The notes beneath the pieces were generated by a model. That model saw only the letters and a program-made list of their open reading frames with translations. It did not search any database and was not told the DNA's origin. This document shows positions 27,996 to 36,391 of a stretch of DNA of 64,000 nucleotides, piece by piece. The position numbers and the translations under genes are program-made. The DNA lies in NCBI RefSeq assembly GCF_003285015.1, contig NZ_QMFB01000008.1:62001-126000 (forward strand). Reading direction: 5' to 3'. Origin of the DNA: Paenibacillus contaminans. GTDB taxonomy: Bacteria; Bacillota; Bacilli; Paenibacillales; NBRC-103111. The first letter of the stretch is position 1; each line of letters starts with the position of its first letter.

Positions 27996-28337
27996 ATGAT
28001 CCAAGTAAAAACGGAGCAGGAGTTTAACGAACATATCGCCAATGCCAAACCGACTATCGCCATTTTCAAAACGACCTGGTGCAAAGATTGCCATTTTATC
28101 GATCCGTTCATGCCGGATGTCGAGCAAGCGTACGCGGACAGGCTGACCTTCATTCAAATCGACCGCGACGATTTCCCCGATTTATGCGAGCAATTGAATA
28201 TTTTAGGCATCCCGAGCTTTATCGCTTTTCGCGAAGGGAAAGAGCTTATCCGCTTTGTCAGCAAGCTTCGCAAAACGCGTGATGAAATCGAGCAGTTCCT
28301 CGATCGTTCCGTTGAGGTCGCAGGCGCTATCGGATAA
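27996..28337 (+). CDS. Thioredoxin family protein
   Basis: 113-aa cytosolic protein with the redox motif TWCKDC (WCxxC, unusual KD pair instead of GP) after a strand IAIFKTTW, and the cis-Pro in GIPSFIAF. The ATG is preceded by GCAGGAGG. Length and motif resemble B. subtilis YdbP/YtpP-type small thioredoxin-like proteins. It probably reduces disulfides or a dedicated partner. A terminator follows. Confidence 0.85.
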   Translation: MIQVKTEQEFNEHIANAKPTIAIFKTTWCKDCHFIDPFMPDVEQAYADRLTFIQIDRDDFPDLCEQLNILGIPSFIAFREGKELIRFVSKLRKTRDEIEQFLDRSVEVAGAIG

Positions 28338-28413
28338 CTGCCGCCGCACATTCGGCGCGGATTGTTGGAACTCATGCAGAGCGCACGCTGACTAACAGAC
28401 GGGCGTTCAACCG

Positions 28414-28441
28414 TAACGCGTCCTTTCGGGCGCGTTTTTTC
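28414..28441 (+). terminator. Terminator after thioredoxin-like gene
   Basis: Stem AACGCGTCC with GGGCGCGTT, loop TTTC, then T6. Confidence 0.85.
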
Positions 28442-28454
28442 AATGTCCCGGAAC

Positions 28455-28530
28455 GCATATTCTTCGCTGATTATTCGACATCGGCAGACGCCGCGTCAAA
28501 GGATGCGGCCGGGCTTCCGGGTATTTCAAA
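28455..28530 (+). repeat. Dispersed intergenic repeat, copy D (diverged)
   Basis: TTCTTCGCTGATTATTCGAC at 28460-28479 matches the TCCTCCGCTGATTGTTCGA core with a few changes; CAAAGGATGCGGCCGGG at about 28497-28513 resembles copy C. Starts just after a terminator. Confidence 0.45.
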
Positions 28531-28659
28531 GCATTGTCACAATTGCGAATGGAATCGCCCCGCAAATATCGCTATAATGAGACATGAAGCTGCCTGTCTG
28601 ACATCACGGTTTAAGAGACCGGCCGTTTAACTTCGAACCAGCAAAGAAGGTGCTTGGGC

Positions 28660-29616
28660 TTGAACAACAAGTTTATACAGAGATTGTGCTTGGCGAACTC
28701 GGTAGGGATGTTTCTTGTTCTGCTGATGGGCGCATTGGTTACCAAAACCGAGTCGGGGCGGGGATGCGGAGACGATTGGCCTTTATGCAACGGCAAATTC
28801 GTACCCGCATATACGATCGATTCGATGATTGAATACAGCCACCGGTTTGTGACTGGAATCGTAGGCTTAATCGTACTCGCGGCATTTATTGTCGTCTTGC
28901 GGCGAAGCAAACGGATGGATGCCAAAATTCACGCTTCGGGCGTTCTGTTCTTTACGATCGTGCAGGCGGCGCTTGGCGCGATGGCGGTTATGTGGCCGCA
29001 ATCCTCGATGGTTATGGCGCTGCATTTCGGCATATCGCTGCTGGCGTTCGCATTTACGGTGCTGCTGTATTTTGCAATCCGTGAAGAGTTCGGTGCGGAG
29101 AAAGCGAACCCTTCCGCCGTTCGTCCGGGTCCTTCGGTCTGGAACCCCGGCAACGTAGCCGTGACCAAAGGTTTTCGCAAGCTGGTGTGGTTTACGCTCA
29201 TCTATTGTTATTTCGTCGTTTATCTGGGCGCATATATCCGGCATACGGAATCGTCCGGGGGCTGCACGGGCTGGCCGCTATGCAACGGGGAAGTGATCCC
29301 CGAGCTGTCCGGCGCGACGGGAATCGTATTCATGCATCGTGTCGGGGCTATTCTCTTATTCCTCGTCATCGCTTTATTGGCCCGCGCGTCGGCCAAAAGC
29401 GATTTGCCGAAACGGATCAAGCTTTCCGGGAAATGGTCGTTATATTTAGTGACGCTGCAGGTGTTCAGCGGAGCATTCGTTACCCTCGCCTTCGGTTCCG
29501 ATTGGTACCTGCTTGCGAGCTTGCTGCATACGGTTATTATTTCTTGCTTGTTCTCCATTTTGAGTTATTTGGGCTTTATCGTTCTTCCAGCGGGTACAAC
29601 GAAGCGGGCGGCATAA
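28660..29616 (+). CDS. ctaA: Heme A synthase
   Basis: 318-aa membrane enzyme that oxidises heme O to heme A for aa3-type oxidases. About eight helices occur in two pseudo-symmetric four-helix halves. Both halves carry the loop motif: ESGRGCGDDWPLCNG (about residues 27-41) and ESSGGCTGWPLCNG (second half), with heme-ligand His residues in EYSHRF, LHFG, MHRVG and LLHT. The Cys pair of each loop is present. TTG at 28660 is preferred: AGAAGG is nine bases upstream, versus three for the TTG at 28654. It stands alone; ctaB and oxidase genes are not in the window. Confidence 0.88.
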   Translation: MNNKFIQRLCLANSVGMFLVLLMGALVTKTESGRGCGDDWPLCNGKFVPAYTIDSMIEYSHRFVTGIVGLIVLAAFIVVLRRSKRMDAKIHASGVLFFTIVQAALGAMAVMWPQSSMVMALHFGISLLAFAFTVLLYFAIREEFGAEKANPSAVRPGPSVWNPGNVAVTKGFRKLVWFTLIYCYFVVYLGAYIRHTESSGGCTGWPLCNGEVIPELSGATGIVFMHRVGAILLFLVIALLARASAKSDLPKRIKLSGKWSLYLVTLQVFSGAFVTLAFGSDWYLLASLLHTVIISCLFSILSYLGFIVLPAGTTKRAA

Positions 29617-29650
29617 CCGCCCCTTCGCGGCGCCCGCTTGTCGGCTTTGT

Positions 29651-29676
29651 AGGACAGTGAAGCCGTTTATCCTGTC
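29651..29676 (+). repeat. Dispersed intergenic repeat, copy G (right end only)
   Basis: AGGACAGTGAAGCCGTTTAT followed by CCTGTC matches the AGGACGGCGAAGCCGTTTAT end of copy F. Confidence 0.5.
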
Positions 29677-29756
29677 ACAAGGAATTCGGCCTGCAGAAAG
29701 CGAATATAAAGAGCGATACATCCACCCCTTTTATCGAATAAGGAGAGAGAACCGGC

Positions 29757-29969
29757 ATGCACTGGCAAATCCATAATGGCGGCAATCCGGTATCGGATAT
29801 GTTGAATGCGAGAAGGGACACCAGCCGCCGTCACGCCGGCTATCCGACGCCTCTTGCCGTCGACGCCGGAATGAAGCGGGTATACCGGGAGAAAGTTATC
29901 CCACAGGAAGAGATGTTCAGACTCGTTGCCCGCCGCCGGTCCGAAGATTTGCGGGGTTATAAGCGATGA
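29757..29969 (+). CDS. Hypothetical 70-aa protein coupled to EamA transporter
   Basis: Not recognised. AAGGAGAGAGAA precedes the ATG, and the stop overlaps the next start (ATGA), so it is very likely translated. The product is soluble and basic (RRDTSRRHAGYP, RLVARRRSEDLRGYKR), with no signal or membrane segment. Confidence 0.6.
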   Translation: MHWQIHNGGNPVSDMLNARRDTSRRHAGYPTPLAVDAGMKRVYREKVIPQEEMFRLVARRRSEDLRGYKR

Positions 29970-30961
29970 CCCACAACAAGCAGCATTCTGCGCTACCTCA
30001 TGCGGCACTTGTCGCTTCGTTCATGCTTTGGGGAATCAATATCATCTCCATGAAGGTCGGCGGACGCGAATGGGATCCGCTGGTTTTTAACGGTTTGCGG
30101 TATGCAAGCATATTACCGATTCTTTGGGGTTACGCTTTGTATTACAGGAAGCGCGCAAATCAGGGCCGGCTGTCCGGGGAGTCCGTTTCGTATAAAATGG
30201 AACGCGGCGACCTGTGGCTCGCTATCGGACTTGGCGTGCTTTCCGCAGTCGGACTGGAAGCAATGTTCTCGTATGCGCTGCAGTATTCGAATGCGGCTAA
30301 CGGGGCGGTGCTCGGCCGCGGTTTTATGCCGGTCATTACCGTGCTGTTCGCTTTATGGCTGCGCGAAATCAGGCTCACTCCGCGGCTGCTGATCGGCTTG
30401 CCGCTGGCCGTAGCCTGCGTGGCCGTCGTCGTAGCCGGCGGCAGCGAAGGCCTTCGTTTTACCGCCGAAACGATGCGCGGCGACGTCCTTCTTTTGCTGC
30501 GCAGCGTGCTGGGAGCCGTTTATTTGATCGGTATGAACCGCTTGGTGAAGAAATACCCGCTGCCGTTGCTTGTCGCCATAGAAATGACGGCAGGGGCTGT
30601 CGCGCTGCTGCCTGCAGTCGTTATGCAGGTGGATGGGGATATGCTGGCCTCGATGTCCGGAACCGGTTGGATCAGTCTTGCGTATACGGCTTTATTCGGG
30701 ACTGTGCTCGGTTTTTATGCGCATAATTGGAGTCTCGGAAAGCTTGGTCCGGTGAAAGCATCGGTATACGGCTTCCTGCTGCCTGTAATGGCCGCAATCT
30801 CGGGGTACGTGCTGCTCAGCGAATCGCTCTCCGCGTATCAGATCATCGGAGGGACAGGGGTTCTGGCGGCGATGTACATCGTACAGAAGGACAGATATCA
30901 GAAACGTGCTGCGATACCGGTCTCCCGTTCATCAACGCCCGATCATCAGCAAAGGGGATGA
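29966..30961 (+). CDS. EamA/DMT family transporter
   Basis: 331-aa membrane protein with about 10 helices in two homologous EamA halves (FMLWGINIISMKVGG near the N-terminus; GTVLGFYAHNWSLGKLGPVKASVYGFLLPVMAA in the second half, a hallmark). Drug/metabolite transporters of this type export amino acids or other small molecules. The start overlaps the upstream 70-aa gene by 4 bp. The C-terminus is a short basic tail. Substrate unknown. Confidence 0.85.
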   Translation: MTHNKQHSALPHAALVASFMLWGINIISMKVGGREWDPLVFNGLRYASILPILWGYALYYRKRANQGRLSGESVSYKMERGDLWLAIGLGVLSAVGLEAMFSYALQYSNAANGAVLGRGFMPVITVLFALWLREIRLTPRLLIGLPLAVACVAVVVAGGSEGLRFTAETMRGDVLLLLRSVLGAVYLIGMNRLVKKYPLPLLVAIEMTAGAVALLPAVVMQVDGDMLASMSGTGWISLAYTALFGTVLGFYAHNWSLGKLGPVKASVYGFLLPVMAAISGYVLLSESLSAYQIIGGTGVLAAMYIVQKDRYQKRAAIPVSRSSTPDHQQRG

Positions 30962-30966
30962 AGCTA

Positions 30967-31680
30967 ATGCTAAGAAGCATGTTTTCCCAGAAGAAAAGGA
31001 TCGACGAAGGACTGCTGCTCGAAACGATGCAAGCGATCGAAGCTTACCGTGCTTTTATCCGCAAGCAGAAGGATCAGGGGCGTACGAGCCGGCCTTACTC
31101 GCTGGACAGGCTTGAACTGCACATCCACGGCTTCGAGAGGGCGCTGGACGAGCTTGAGCAAAGCAAATACGCCTGCGAGCAATCGGGCGCCGCTATCGGC
31201 GGCAAGCGAAATCTGGAGGAAATGAACGCTTCGGAATGGGATCATTACCGGAGGCATGTGTACTTCTATAAAAATGCATTTATCCGCGTTTTCTCGATTT
31301 TGGACAAGCTGGGTCATATTATGAACCAGGTGTTGGACCTCAAAACGGAACGCGTCAAATCGCGTTTCTCCTATTTCACCGTTCTGCGCCAAATGCACGA
31401 CAAAAAAACGCTTCCCGAGCTTGAAACGAGGCTGTATCAGCTGAAAAACAATCATCAAGAAGCGCTCAGCAAGCTTCGTTCCCAACGAAATATGGAAATT
31501 CATTCGCTCAACGCCGAAATGGCGGACGATGTCAAAAACGCGGGCAGCTCCGATGACGACGGGCTTACGCCTGTTGAGAACATCAAAGCGAATATGAACG
31601 ATTTGTCGTCATGTTACGAAATGGTTTGCCGGACGCTGCTTCTCACTTTTACTTTTCTGAAGAGCAAACGAATATGCTGA
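30967..31680 (+). CDS. HEPN domain protein (Cthe_2314-like)
   Basis: 237-aa soluble, highly helical protein. The start is the ATG at 30967, nine bases after AAAGGGG. The segment RSQRNMEIHSL contains an R-N-x3-H signature of HEPN folds, which are often RNases or nucleotide-binding modules. Overall composition and length fit the Cthe_2314-like HEPN family seen in Bacillota, whose role is not established. It directly follows the EamA transporter and precedes the SDR gene, with no nucleotidyltransferase or toxin partner. Confidence 0.5.
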   Translation: MLRSMFSQKKRIDEGLLLETMQAIEAYRAFIRKQKDQGRTSRPYSLDRLELHIHGFERALDELEQSKYACEQSGAAIGGKRNLEEMNASEWDHYRRHVYFYKNAFIRVFSILDKLGHIMNQVLDLKTERVKSRFSYFTVLRQMHDKKTLPELETRLYQLKNNHQEALSKLRSQRNMEIHSLNAEMADDVKNAGSSDDDGLTPVENIKANMNDLSSCYEMVCRTLLLTFTFLKSKRIC

Positions 31681-31710
31681 CAAAGCTGTCGGTCGTACTG
31701 GGGGTTTGGC

Positions 31711-32493
31711 ATGGAACGCAAAGTTGCGCTTATTACGGGAAGCGCCAAAGGCCTTGGCAAAATGACGGCGCTTACGCTGGCCGAGCAGGGCTGCGATATC
31801 GTCGTCAACTATGTACATAGCCGCGACGAAGCGGAGGAGCTTCGGGAAGCCATCGAGCGGAAGGGGGCGCGATGCATAACCGTTCAAGGGGACGTCTCGC
31901 GTTCAGAGGATATGCGGAAGCTGGTGGCGGAAACGGAGCAGCGCCTCGGCGGCATCGATATTTTGATCAATAACGCAGGCCCGTTCATACGGGAACGGCG
32001 GTTGTTCGCCGATTATAAGCCGGAGGAAATCGATTATTTGATGCGCGGTAACCTGCTCGGCGTTATTGAGCTGGATCATCTTGTTCTGCCGTATATGCGC
32101 CGCAAGCACTGGGGACGAGTCATCCATTTCGGCTTCGGACATGCTGCAGAAGCCCGGGCGTGGCCGCATCGCGCGGTTTATGCCGCGGCCAAGGTAGGTC
32201 TCGTTTCGTTTACCAAAACGTTAGCCGTAGAGGAAGCGGGCAACGGGGTGACTGTAAATATGATTTGCCCGGGGGATATTCGCGGAGCGAACAAAGAAAA
32301 GCATATTCGCGACGTCGAGCATATAACGGACGAAGAGTCGCCGCGCGGCCGCCCTGGAACGGGGGAGGACATCGCGCGCGTGATCGCATTTCTCTGTTTG
32401 CCGCAATCCGATTTCATCACCGGCAATATTATGGATATTTCGGGCGGGCTCGATCCGATCCGAACGATTCAAAGCACGAACAAAAAAAGCTGA
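31711..32493 (+). CDS. Short-chain dehydrogenase/reductase
   Basis: 260-aa NAD(P)-dependent oxidoreductase with a Rossmann fold. The cofactor loop is TGSAKGLGKMTA (TGxxxGxG), NNAGPF is the stabilising NNAG, and the YxxxK motif is present as YAAAK. The usual catalytic Ser is replaced in context by Gly/His (HFGFGHAAEA), which is odd and could lower or alter activity. The substrate is unknown. It lies 30 bp after the HEPN gene. Confidence 0.82.
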   Translation: MERKVALITGSAKGLGKMTALTLAEQGCDIVVNYVHSRDEAEELREAIERKGARCITVQGDVSRSEDMRKLVAETEQRLGGIDILINNAGPFIRERRLFADYKPEEIDYLMRGNLLGVIELDHLVLPYMRRKHWGRVIHFGFGHAAEARAWPHRAVYAAAKVGLVSFTKTLAVEEAGNGVTVNMICPGDIRGANKEKHIRDVEHITDEESPRGRPGTGEDIARVIAFLCLPQSDFITGNIMDISGGLDPIRTIQSTNKKS

Positions 32494-32519
32494 GCGCCGT
32501 GTCGGCGTCTCAGCTTTTC
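32485..32519 (+). terminator. Terminator after SDR gene
   Basis: Stem AAGCTGAG-C-GCCG with CGGCG-T-CTCAGCTT, then TTCT; it overlaps the last codons of the SDR gene. Confidence 0.75.
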
Positions 32520-32533
32520 TCTTATATAAAAAT

Positions 32534-32571
32534 AAACCTCCAGTTCCGTCATGCAACGGAATTGAAGGTTT
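32534..32571 (-). terminator. Terminator of the NifU-like gene
   Basis: Imperfect long stem AAACCTCCAGTTCCGT with AACGGAATTGAAGGTTT; on the minus strand it is followed by ATTTTTA. Confidence 0.7.
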
Positions 32572-32580
32572 ACGACAGGC

Positions 32581-32826
32581 TTAAAATACTTGCATGACCT
32601 CTTGAACGCCTTCGACTTCTTCCAGCAATGCGCGTTCGATGCCGGCTTTCAGCGTGATCGTGGAGCTCGGGCAGCTGCCGCAAGCGCCAACCAGCTTCAG
32701 CTTGACGATACCGTCTTCTACGTCGACAAGCTCAACGTCGCCGCCGTCGCGCTGCAAGAACGGACGCAATTTATCTAGAACCTCGAGTACTTCATCATAC
32801 ATCGTGCTTTGTGTTTGTTCACTCAT
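32581..32826 (-). CDS. nfu: NifU C-terminal-domain protein (Fe-S carrier)
   Basis: 81 aa. A Nfu-type domain carries an Fe-S cluster between subunits through the motif GACGSCPSS (CxxC). [24 protein letters not shown] is diagnostic. The ATG at 32826 is preferred, because AAGGGAG abuts an earlier ATG but lies nine bases before this one. It matches B. subtilis YutI, and the neighbours yuzB and yutJ are also conserved there. It is divergent from yuzB. Confidence 0.88.
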   Translation of the reverse strand: MSEQTQSTMYDEVLEVLDKLRPFLQRDGGDVELVDVEDGIVKLKLVGACGSCPSSTITLKAGIERALLEEVEGVQEVMQVF

Positions 32827-32951
32827 TTGTTTCATCTCCCTTCTTCCTTTATTATAGTACATAACCGGCGAAATTAAAATGGCCGTCATAGATCGTTCAA
32901 AGGCAATGCATATAAGCCGGGAAGGCCTTACACAATGCAAGAGGTGGAATC

Positions 32952-33206
32952 ATGAGACCGATTATCGAATTTTGCGTTAACAATATGCACCACGGAACCG
33001 AAGAGGTTATGAAAAAGCTCGAAGCCAATCCCGATTACGATGTCATCGAATACGGCTGTCTCGGCAACTGCGGAGAATGCTATTTATTTCCGTATGCGCT
33101 TGTAAACGGAGAAACCGTCGCGGCGGCCACAGCCGATGAGCTTTATGAACAAATATTGGCGAAAGTCAAAGAGATCGAAGCGATGTTCGATCTCCTTGGA
33201 GAATGA
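32952..33206 (+). CDS. yuzB: YuzB-like DUF1450 protein
   Basis: 84 aa. The N-terminal IIEFCVNN and the motif EYGCLGNCGECY, with closely spaced cysteines, are the DUF1450 signature; a metal or Fe-S role is suspected from Cys spacing but not shown. Its neighbours on both sides are Fe-S and NADH enzymes, as in B. subtilis. GCAAGAGGTGG precedes the ATG. It converges on yutJ with only 3 bp between stops and no terminator between them. Confidence 0.82.
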   Translation: MRPIIEFCVNNMHHGTEEVMKKLEANPDYDVIEYGCLGNCGECYLFPYALVNGETVAAATADELYEQILAKVKEIEAMFDLLGE

Positions 33207-33209
33207 TAT

Positions 33210-34274
33210 TCAGCCGAAATGATTTTTCGACATCCAGAGTACGCCGCTTTTGATCGCACGAGGCACTTTTCCTGTCATAACCGTCGATTTCCCCATTAAG
33301 CCGAAACCGCATTTTTTTCCGAGCGAGCCAAGAACCCCTTTAAGCTTAATTAATCCGAGCTTGGGGGTTTCTCCTTTCCAAATCGCCTTCAGCACTTCCG
33401 CTACCTGCTTGCCTTGTCCCTCCGCAGCCTGCGCGCTTGGCGAGAAGGGGAGACTTGCGCAGTCACCGACCACGAACACGCCCGGATTTGTCGGAATTTG
33501 GTGATAGGCGTCAAGGATGACGCGTCCTTGCGGATCCTTCTCGACGTTCAGCTTCTGTACGATCGGACTCGGCTGAATGCCTGCGGTCCAGACGACTACA
33601 TCCGACAAGACTTCGTCTCCTCGGTTGTAGATTACGCCTTTCTCGAGATGCGTAATTCCCGCTTGCGTAATCATTTCGATATCATGCTCCTGGAACCATT
33701 CGCGAACGTACTTTTGGGCTTTGGCAGGGAATGCCGACAATACGCTCGGTCCGCGGTCCAACGTGCGAATGTTCAGATCCGGACGGCTTTCGCGCAGCTC
33801 CGCAGCGATTTCGACGCCGCTCAGCCCGCCGCCGATAATGGAAACTTGTCCGTAGGGCGCTACATCGTTAATGCGTTGATACGTAATGCGGGTGTCGGAT
33901 AACGTTTGAATACTGTTGGAATAAGCTTCGGCCCCGGGAATGTTATGGTATTTATCGACGCAACCGAGCGCGATAATCAGCCAGTCGTATGCCAAGGTCT
34001 CCCCATTTTCGAAATTAACCTCTTTTTGCTCCAAGCTGACTTCGGTTACTTCTCCGTACTTCAATGCGATTCGCGGGTCGGAAGGAAAAGAAACGCGAAC
34101 GGCGATATCCGAAACGGTACCGGCGGCAAGGGCATAATATTCGGTTTTGAGGCCTTGGTAAGGCATCCTGTCGACCAGCGTGATCGAAATGTCGTCCGGG
34201 GTATCCTTTTCAAGAAGTGAATGCGCGATGGTAAGACCCCCGTACCCACCGCCGAGAATGACAAGCTTTTTCAT
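33210..34274 (-). CDS. yutJ: NADH dehydrogenase-like FAD oxidoreductase
   Basis: 354 aa, type-2 NADH dehydrogenase-like. The FAD-binding GGGYGGLTIA (GxGxxG) starts at residue 8, the NAD-binding IIGGGLSGVEIAAEL sits mid-protein, and VFVVGDCASLP is the second FAD contact. Compared with true NDH-2 it is shorter, as is B. subtilis YutJ. Synteny with yuzB and the nfu gene supports that name. It may transfer electrons from NADH to quinone or another acceptor. Confidence 0.83.
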   Translation of the reverse strand: MKKLVILGGGYGGLTIAHSLLEKDTPDDISITLVDRMPYQGLKTEYYALAAGTVSDIAVRVSFPSDPRIALKYGEVTEVSLEQKEVNFENGETLAYDWLIIALGCVDKYHNIPGAEAYSNSIQTLSDTRITYQRINDVAPYGQVSIIGGGLSGVEIAAELRESRPDLNIRTLDRGPSVLSAFPAKAQKYVREWFQEHDIEMITQAGITHLEKGVIYNRGDEVLSDVVVWTAGIQPSPIVQKLNVEKDPQGRVILDAYHQIPTNPGVFVVGDCASLPFSPSAQAAEGQGKQVAEVLKAIWKGETPKLGLIKLKGVLGSLGKKCGFGLMGKSTVMTGKVPRAIKSGVLWMSKNHFG

Positions 34275-34336
34275 GGTGCGCGAAACCCTCTCTGTACTTA
34301 TATTTACAGCTATTTATATCCGTTCGCCGGGAGCGG

Positions 34337-35233
34337 TCATTCCCCTTTCCAGCGGAACGGTACCGTATCGAAAAACAAGTTCGGGTTGACCGGATTGTTC
34401 CCGACCCAGAACGTAAAATGCAAATGAGGTCCGGTCGAGAAGCCCGTAGAGCCTACTTCGCCGATTATGTCGCCGGCCTTGACTTCGTCGCCGGTTTTCA
34501 CAAGCAGCTTGGATAAATGCGCGTACTGCGAAAATAAATTCATGCCGTGATCGATATATATCGAATTGCCGGTTAAATACAGCTCGTCCGCAAGGACGAC
34601 TTTGCCGGCGTTCGCCGCTTTGATCGGCGTGCCTGTAGGCGCCGCCAGATCGAGCGCGGCATGCGTGCCGCTAAACTTGCCGTTCACGTAACGGGTGTAG
34701 CCGTACGGGGTCGTCAGACGGCCTTTAACCGGGATGACGAAGGGCTCTTTGTAAAGAAACGTCGGCTCCGACTTGCTTCTGGCCAAATCGATTTTCGCCT
34801 GATCCTTCGCGATTCGCTGCGTATCCTGACGCATTTGCTCCTGCTCTTTCGTTACCGTCAGACGATCGACATCGAAGGTTTTCGCCTTAATCTTCAGCGT
34901 TTGGCCTAAGATCGTATACGTTCCGGGCTTCGCGTCGATCGCAACCGGCAGCATGGCGTAGAAGCCGTTCGCGTATGGCTGCAGGGAAATCGTCTTGTTT
35001 TGCCAGACGAATTCGCCCTTTGTTTTGGAGCGGATAAGTACGGCGTCGCCGGGATATGTCGCATTCGGCAAAAGCGCAACCTCTTCCTTCAGGACGGCTT
35101 CCGCCTGCTCCTGAAACAAAGCGGCCTCGGCTGACGCGACCGCTTCACGCTGTATGGCATCCAGACGGGCTTGTTCATCGGCGGCTGCGTTCAGCGACCC
35201 CCAAACCATGAACAATGCAAGAATCCAGTCCAT
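34337..35233 (-). CDS. M23 family metallopeptidase
   Basis: 298 aa, envelope endopeptidase. A hydrophobic N-terminal segment (WILALFMVWGSLNAAA) serves as signal or anchor, followed by an alpha-helical, Glu/Ala-rich stretch, a beta-rich middle and the LytM/M23 domain from about residue 190. Zn ligands are His and Asp in GTHAALDLA and the HxH pair in GPHLHF. Such enzymes cleave peptide cross-links in peptidoglycan. The ATG at 35233 follows AGTGAGG; a GTG 15 bases upstream is possible. Confidence 0.85.
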   Translation of the reverse strand: MDWILALFMVWGSLNAAADEQARLDAIQREAVASAEAALFQEQAEAVLKEEVALLPNATYPGDAVLIRSKTKGEFVWQNKTISLQPYANGFYAMLPVAIDAKPGTYTILGQTLKIKAKTFDVDRLTVTKEQEQMRQDTQRIAKDQAKIDLARSKSEPTFLYKEPFVIPVKGRLTTPYGYTRYVNGKFSGTHAALDLAAPTGTPIKAANAGKVVLADELYLTGNSIYIDHGMNLFSQYAHLSKLLVKTGDEVKAGDIIGEVGSTGFSTGPHLHFTFWVGNNPVNPNLFFDTVPFRWKGE

Positions 35234-35284
35234 GTTCTCGAACCTCACTGGTATCTAAAATTTCATGTCTTTAGTATGCCTCAA

Positions 35285-36391
35285 TTACTCGTAAACTTTT
35301 ACTTCGTTGTAGAACGTATCGCGTTCGACCGGAATGCGGCCTGCGCCCTTGATCAGCCAGATGAGCTCGTCACGGGTCAAACCGGCAGGGGTCAATGCGC
35401 CGGCCGCATGGCTGATTCGCTCCTTAATAATCGTGCCGTGCGCATCGGACGCGCCGAAAGTGAGCGCTATTTGCGTAAGCTGCGTACCGATATTAATAAA
35501 GTAAGCTTTGATGTGCTGGAAATTGTCCAGCATAAGCCGGCTGATCGCGATCGTCTTCAGATCGTCGAAGGCGGAGTTTCTGCGCTTGATTCCGGCGTTC
35601 GGATTGATCGGCTGAAGCGCCAGCGGGATGAACACGAGGAAGCCGTTCGTTTCGTCCTGCAGCTCGCGCAAATACATCATATGCTGAATCCGCTCCTCGA
35701 GCGTTTCGACCGGCGAGCCGTACAGCATCGTCGTATGCGTGCGAAGCCCGAGCTCGTGCGCCGTCCGGTGCACCTCCAAATATTGCGATGCCGAGGCTTT
35801 GTCGACATGCATTTTGTCGCGGTACCGGTCGGATAAAATTTCTGCGCCGCCCCCGGTTAACGATTCGAGTCCGGCATCGATAAGCGTTTGGAGCACCTCG
35901 CGGATCGAAAGGCCGCTCAGGCGGGAGTAAAATTCGATTTCGGCAGCCGTGTAGGCTTTGATCGTAACGGACGGGAAGCTTTTCTTGAGCGCCTTGATCG
36001 AGTCGACATAATATTGGAAAGGCACATGCTGGTTATGCCCGCCAACGATGTGAAATTCGCGCACGCCAGGATGATAGTGCTTGGAGACGTATTCGACCAT
36101 TTCATCGCCGCTAAGGGTATAGGCGCCCTCGTCGCCTTGATCCTTACGGAAGTTGCAGAAGGCGCAGTGCGCTTCGCAAACGTTGGTGAAATACAAGCTC
36201 ATGTTCTCGATAAAATAAACCTTATTGCCGTTCTTGCGAAGATTTGCTTCGTTCGCCAATTGTCCGATCGTCAGCAGGTCGTCGGATTCATACAAAAATA
36301 AGCCGTCCTGCTTGGTCAGCCTTACGCCGTTTTTCACTTTCTCGGCAATTTCGGCCATTTGCTTGTCCGGCGTGCGAATAGCTATATTCAT
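35285..36391 (-). CDS. mqnE: Aminofutalosine synthase
   Basis: 368-aa radical SAM enzyme of the futalosine route to menaquinone; it joins 3-[(1-carboxyvinyl)oxy]benzoate and SAM-derived adenosine to give aminofutalosine. The cluster motif CxxxCxxC is CEAHCAFC near residue 73. IVGGHNQHVPFQYY, GGGAEILSDRYRDKM and QPINPNAGIKRR match the MqnE/MqnC family, and the length fits MqnE. The second ATG (36391) is chosen since GGAGGG lies seven bases upstream but abuts the first. Other mqn genes are not in the window. Confidence 0.9.
   Translation of the reverse strand: MNIAIRTPDKQMAEIAEKVKNGVRLTKQDGLFLYESDDLLTIGQLANEANLRKNGNKVYFIENMSLYFTNVCEAHCAFCNFRKDQGDEGAYTLSGDEMVEYVSKHYHPGVREFHIVGGHNQHVPFQYYVDSIKALKKSFPSVTIKAYTAAEIEFYSRLSGLSIREVLQTLIDAGLESLTGGGAEILSDRYRDKMHVDKASASQYLEVHRTAHELGLRTHTTMLYGSPVETLEERIQHMMYLRELQDETNGFLVFIPLALQPINPNAGIKRRNSAFDDLKTIAISRLMLDNFQHIKAYFINIGTQLTQIALTFGASDAHGTIIKERISHAAGALTPAGLTRDELIWLIKGAGRIPVERDTFYNEVKVYE

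Larger units (their letters stand above)
28338..28659. other. Intergenic region before ctaA
   Basis: 322 bp holding the thioredoxin terminator, a weak repeat copy (about 28455-28530) and a TATAAT at 28573-28578 that may be the ctaA -10, without a good -35. Confidence 0.45.

Noticed and set aside
32952..34274. Terminator expected between convergent yuzB and yutJ
   Set aside because: Only 3 bp separate the stops and no hairpin with a T-run was found there; none is annotated.
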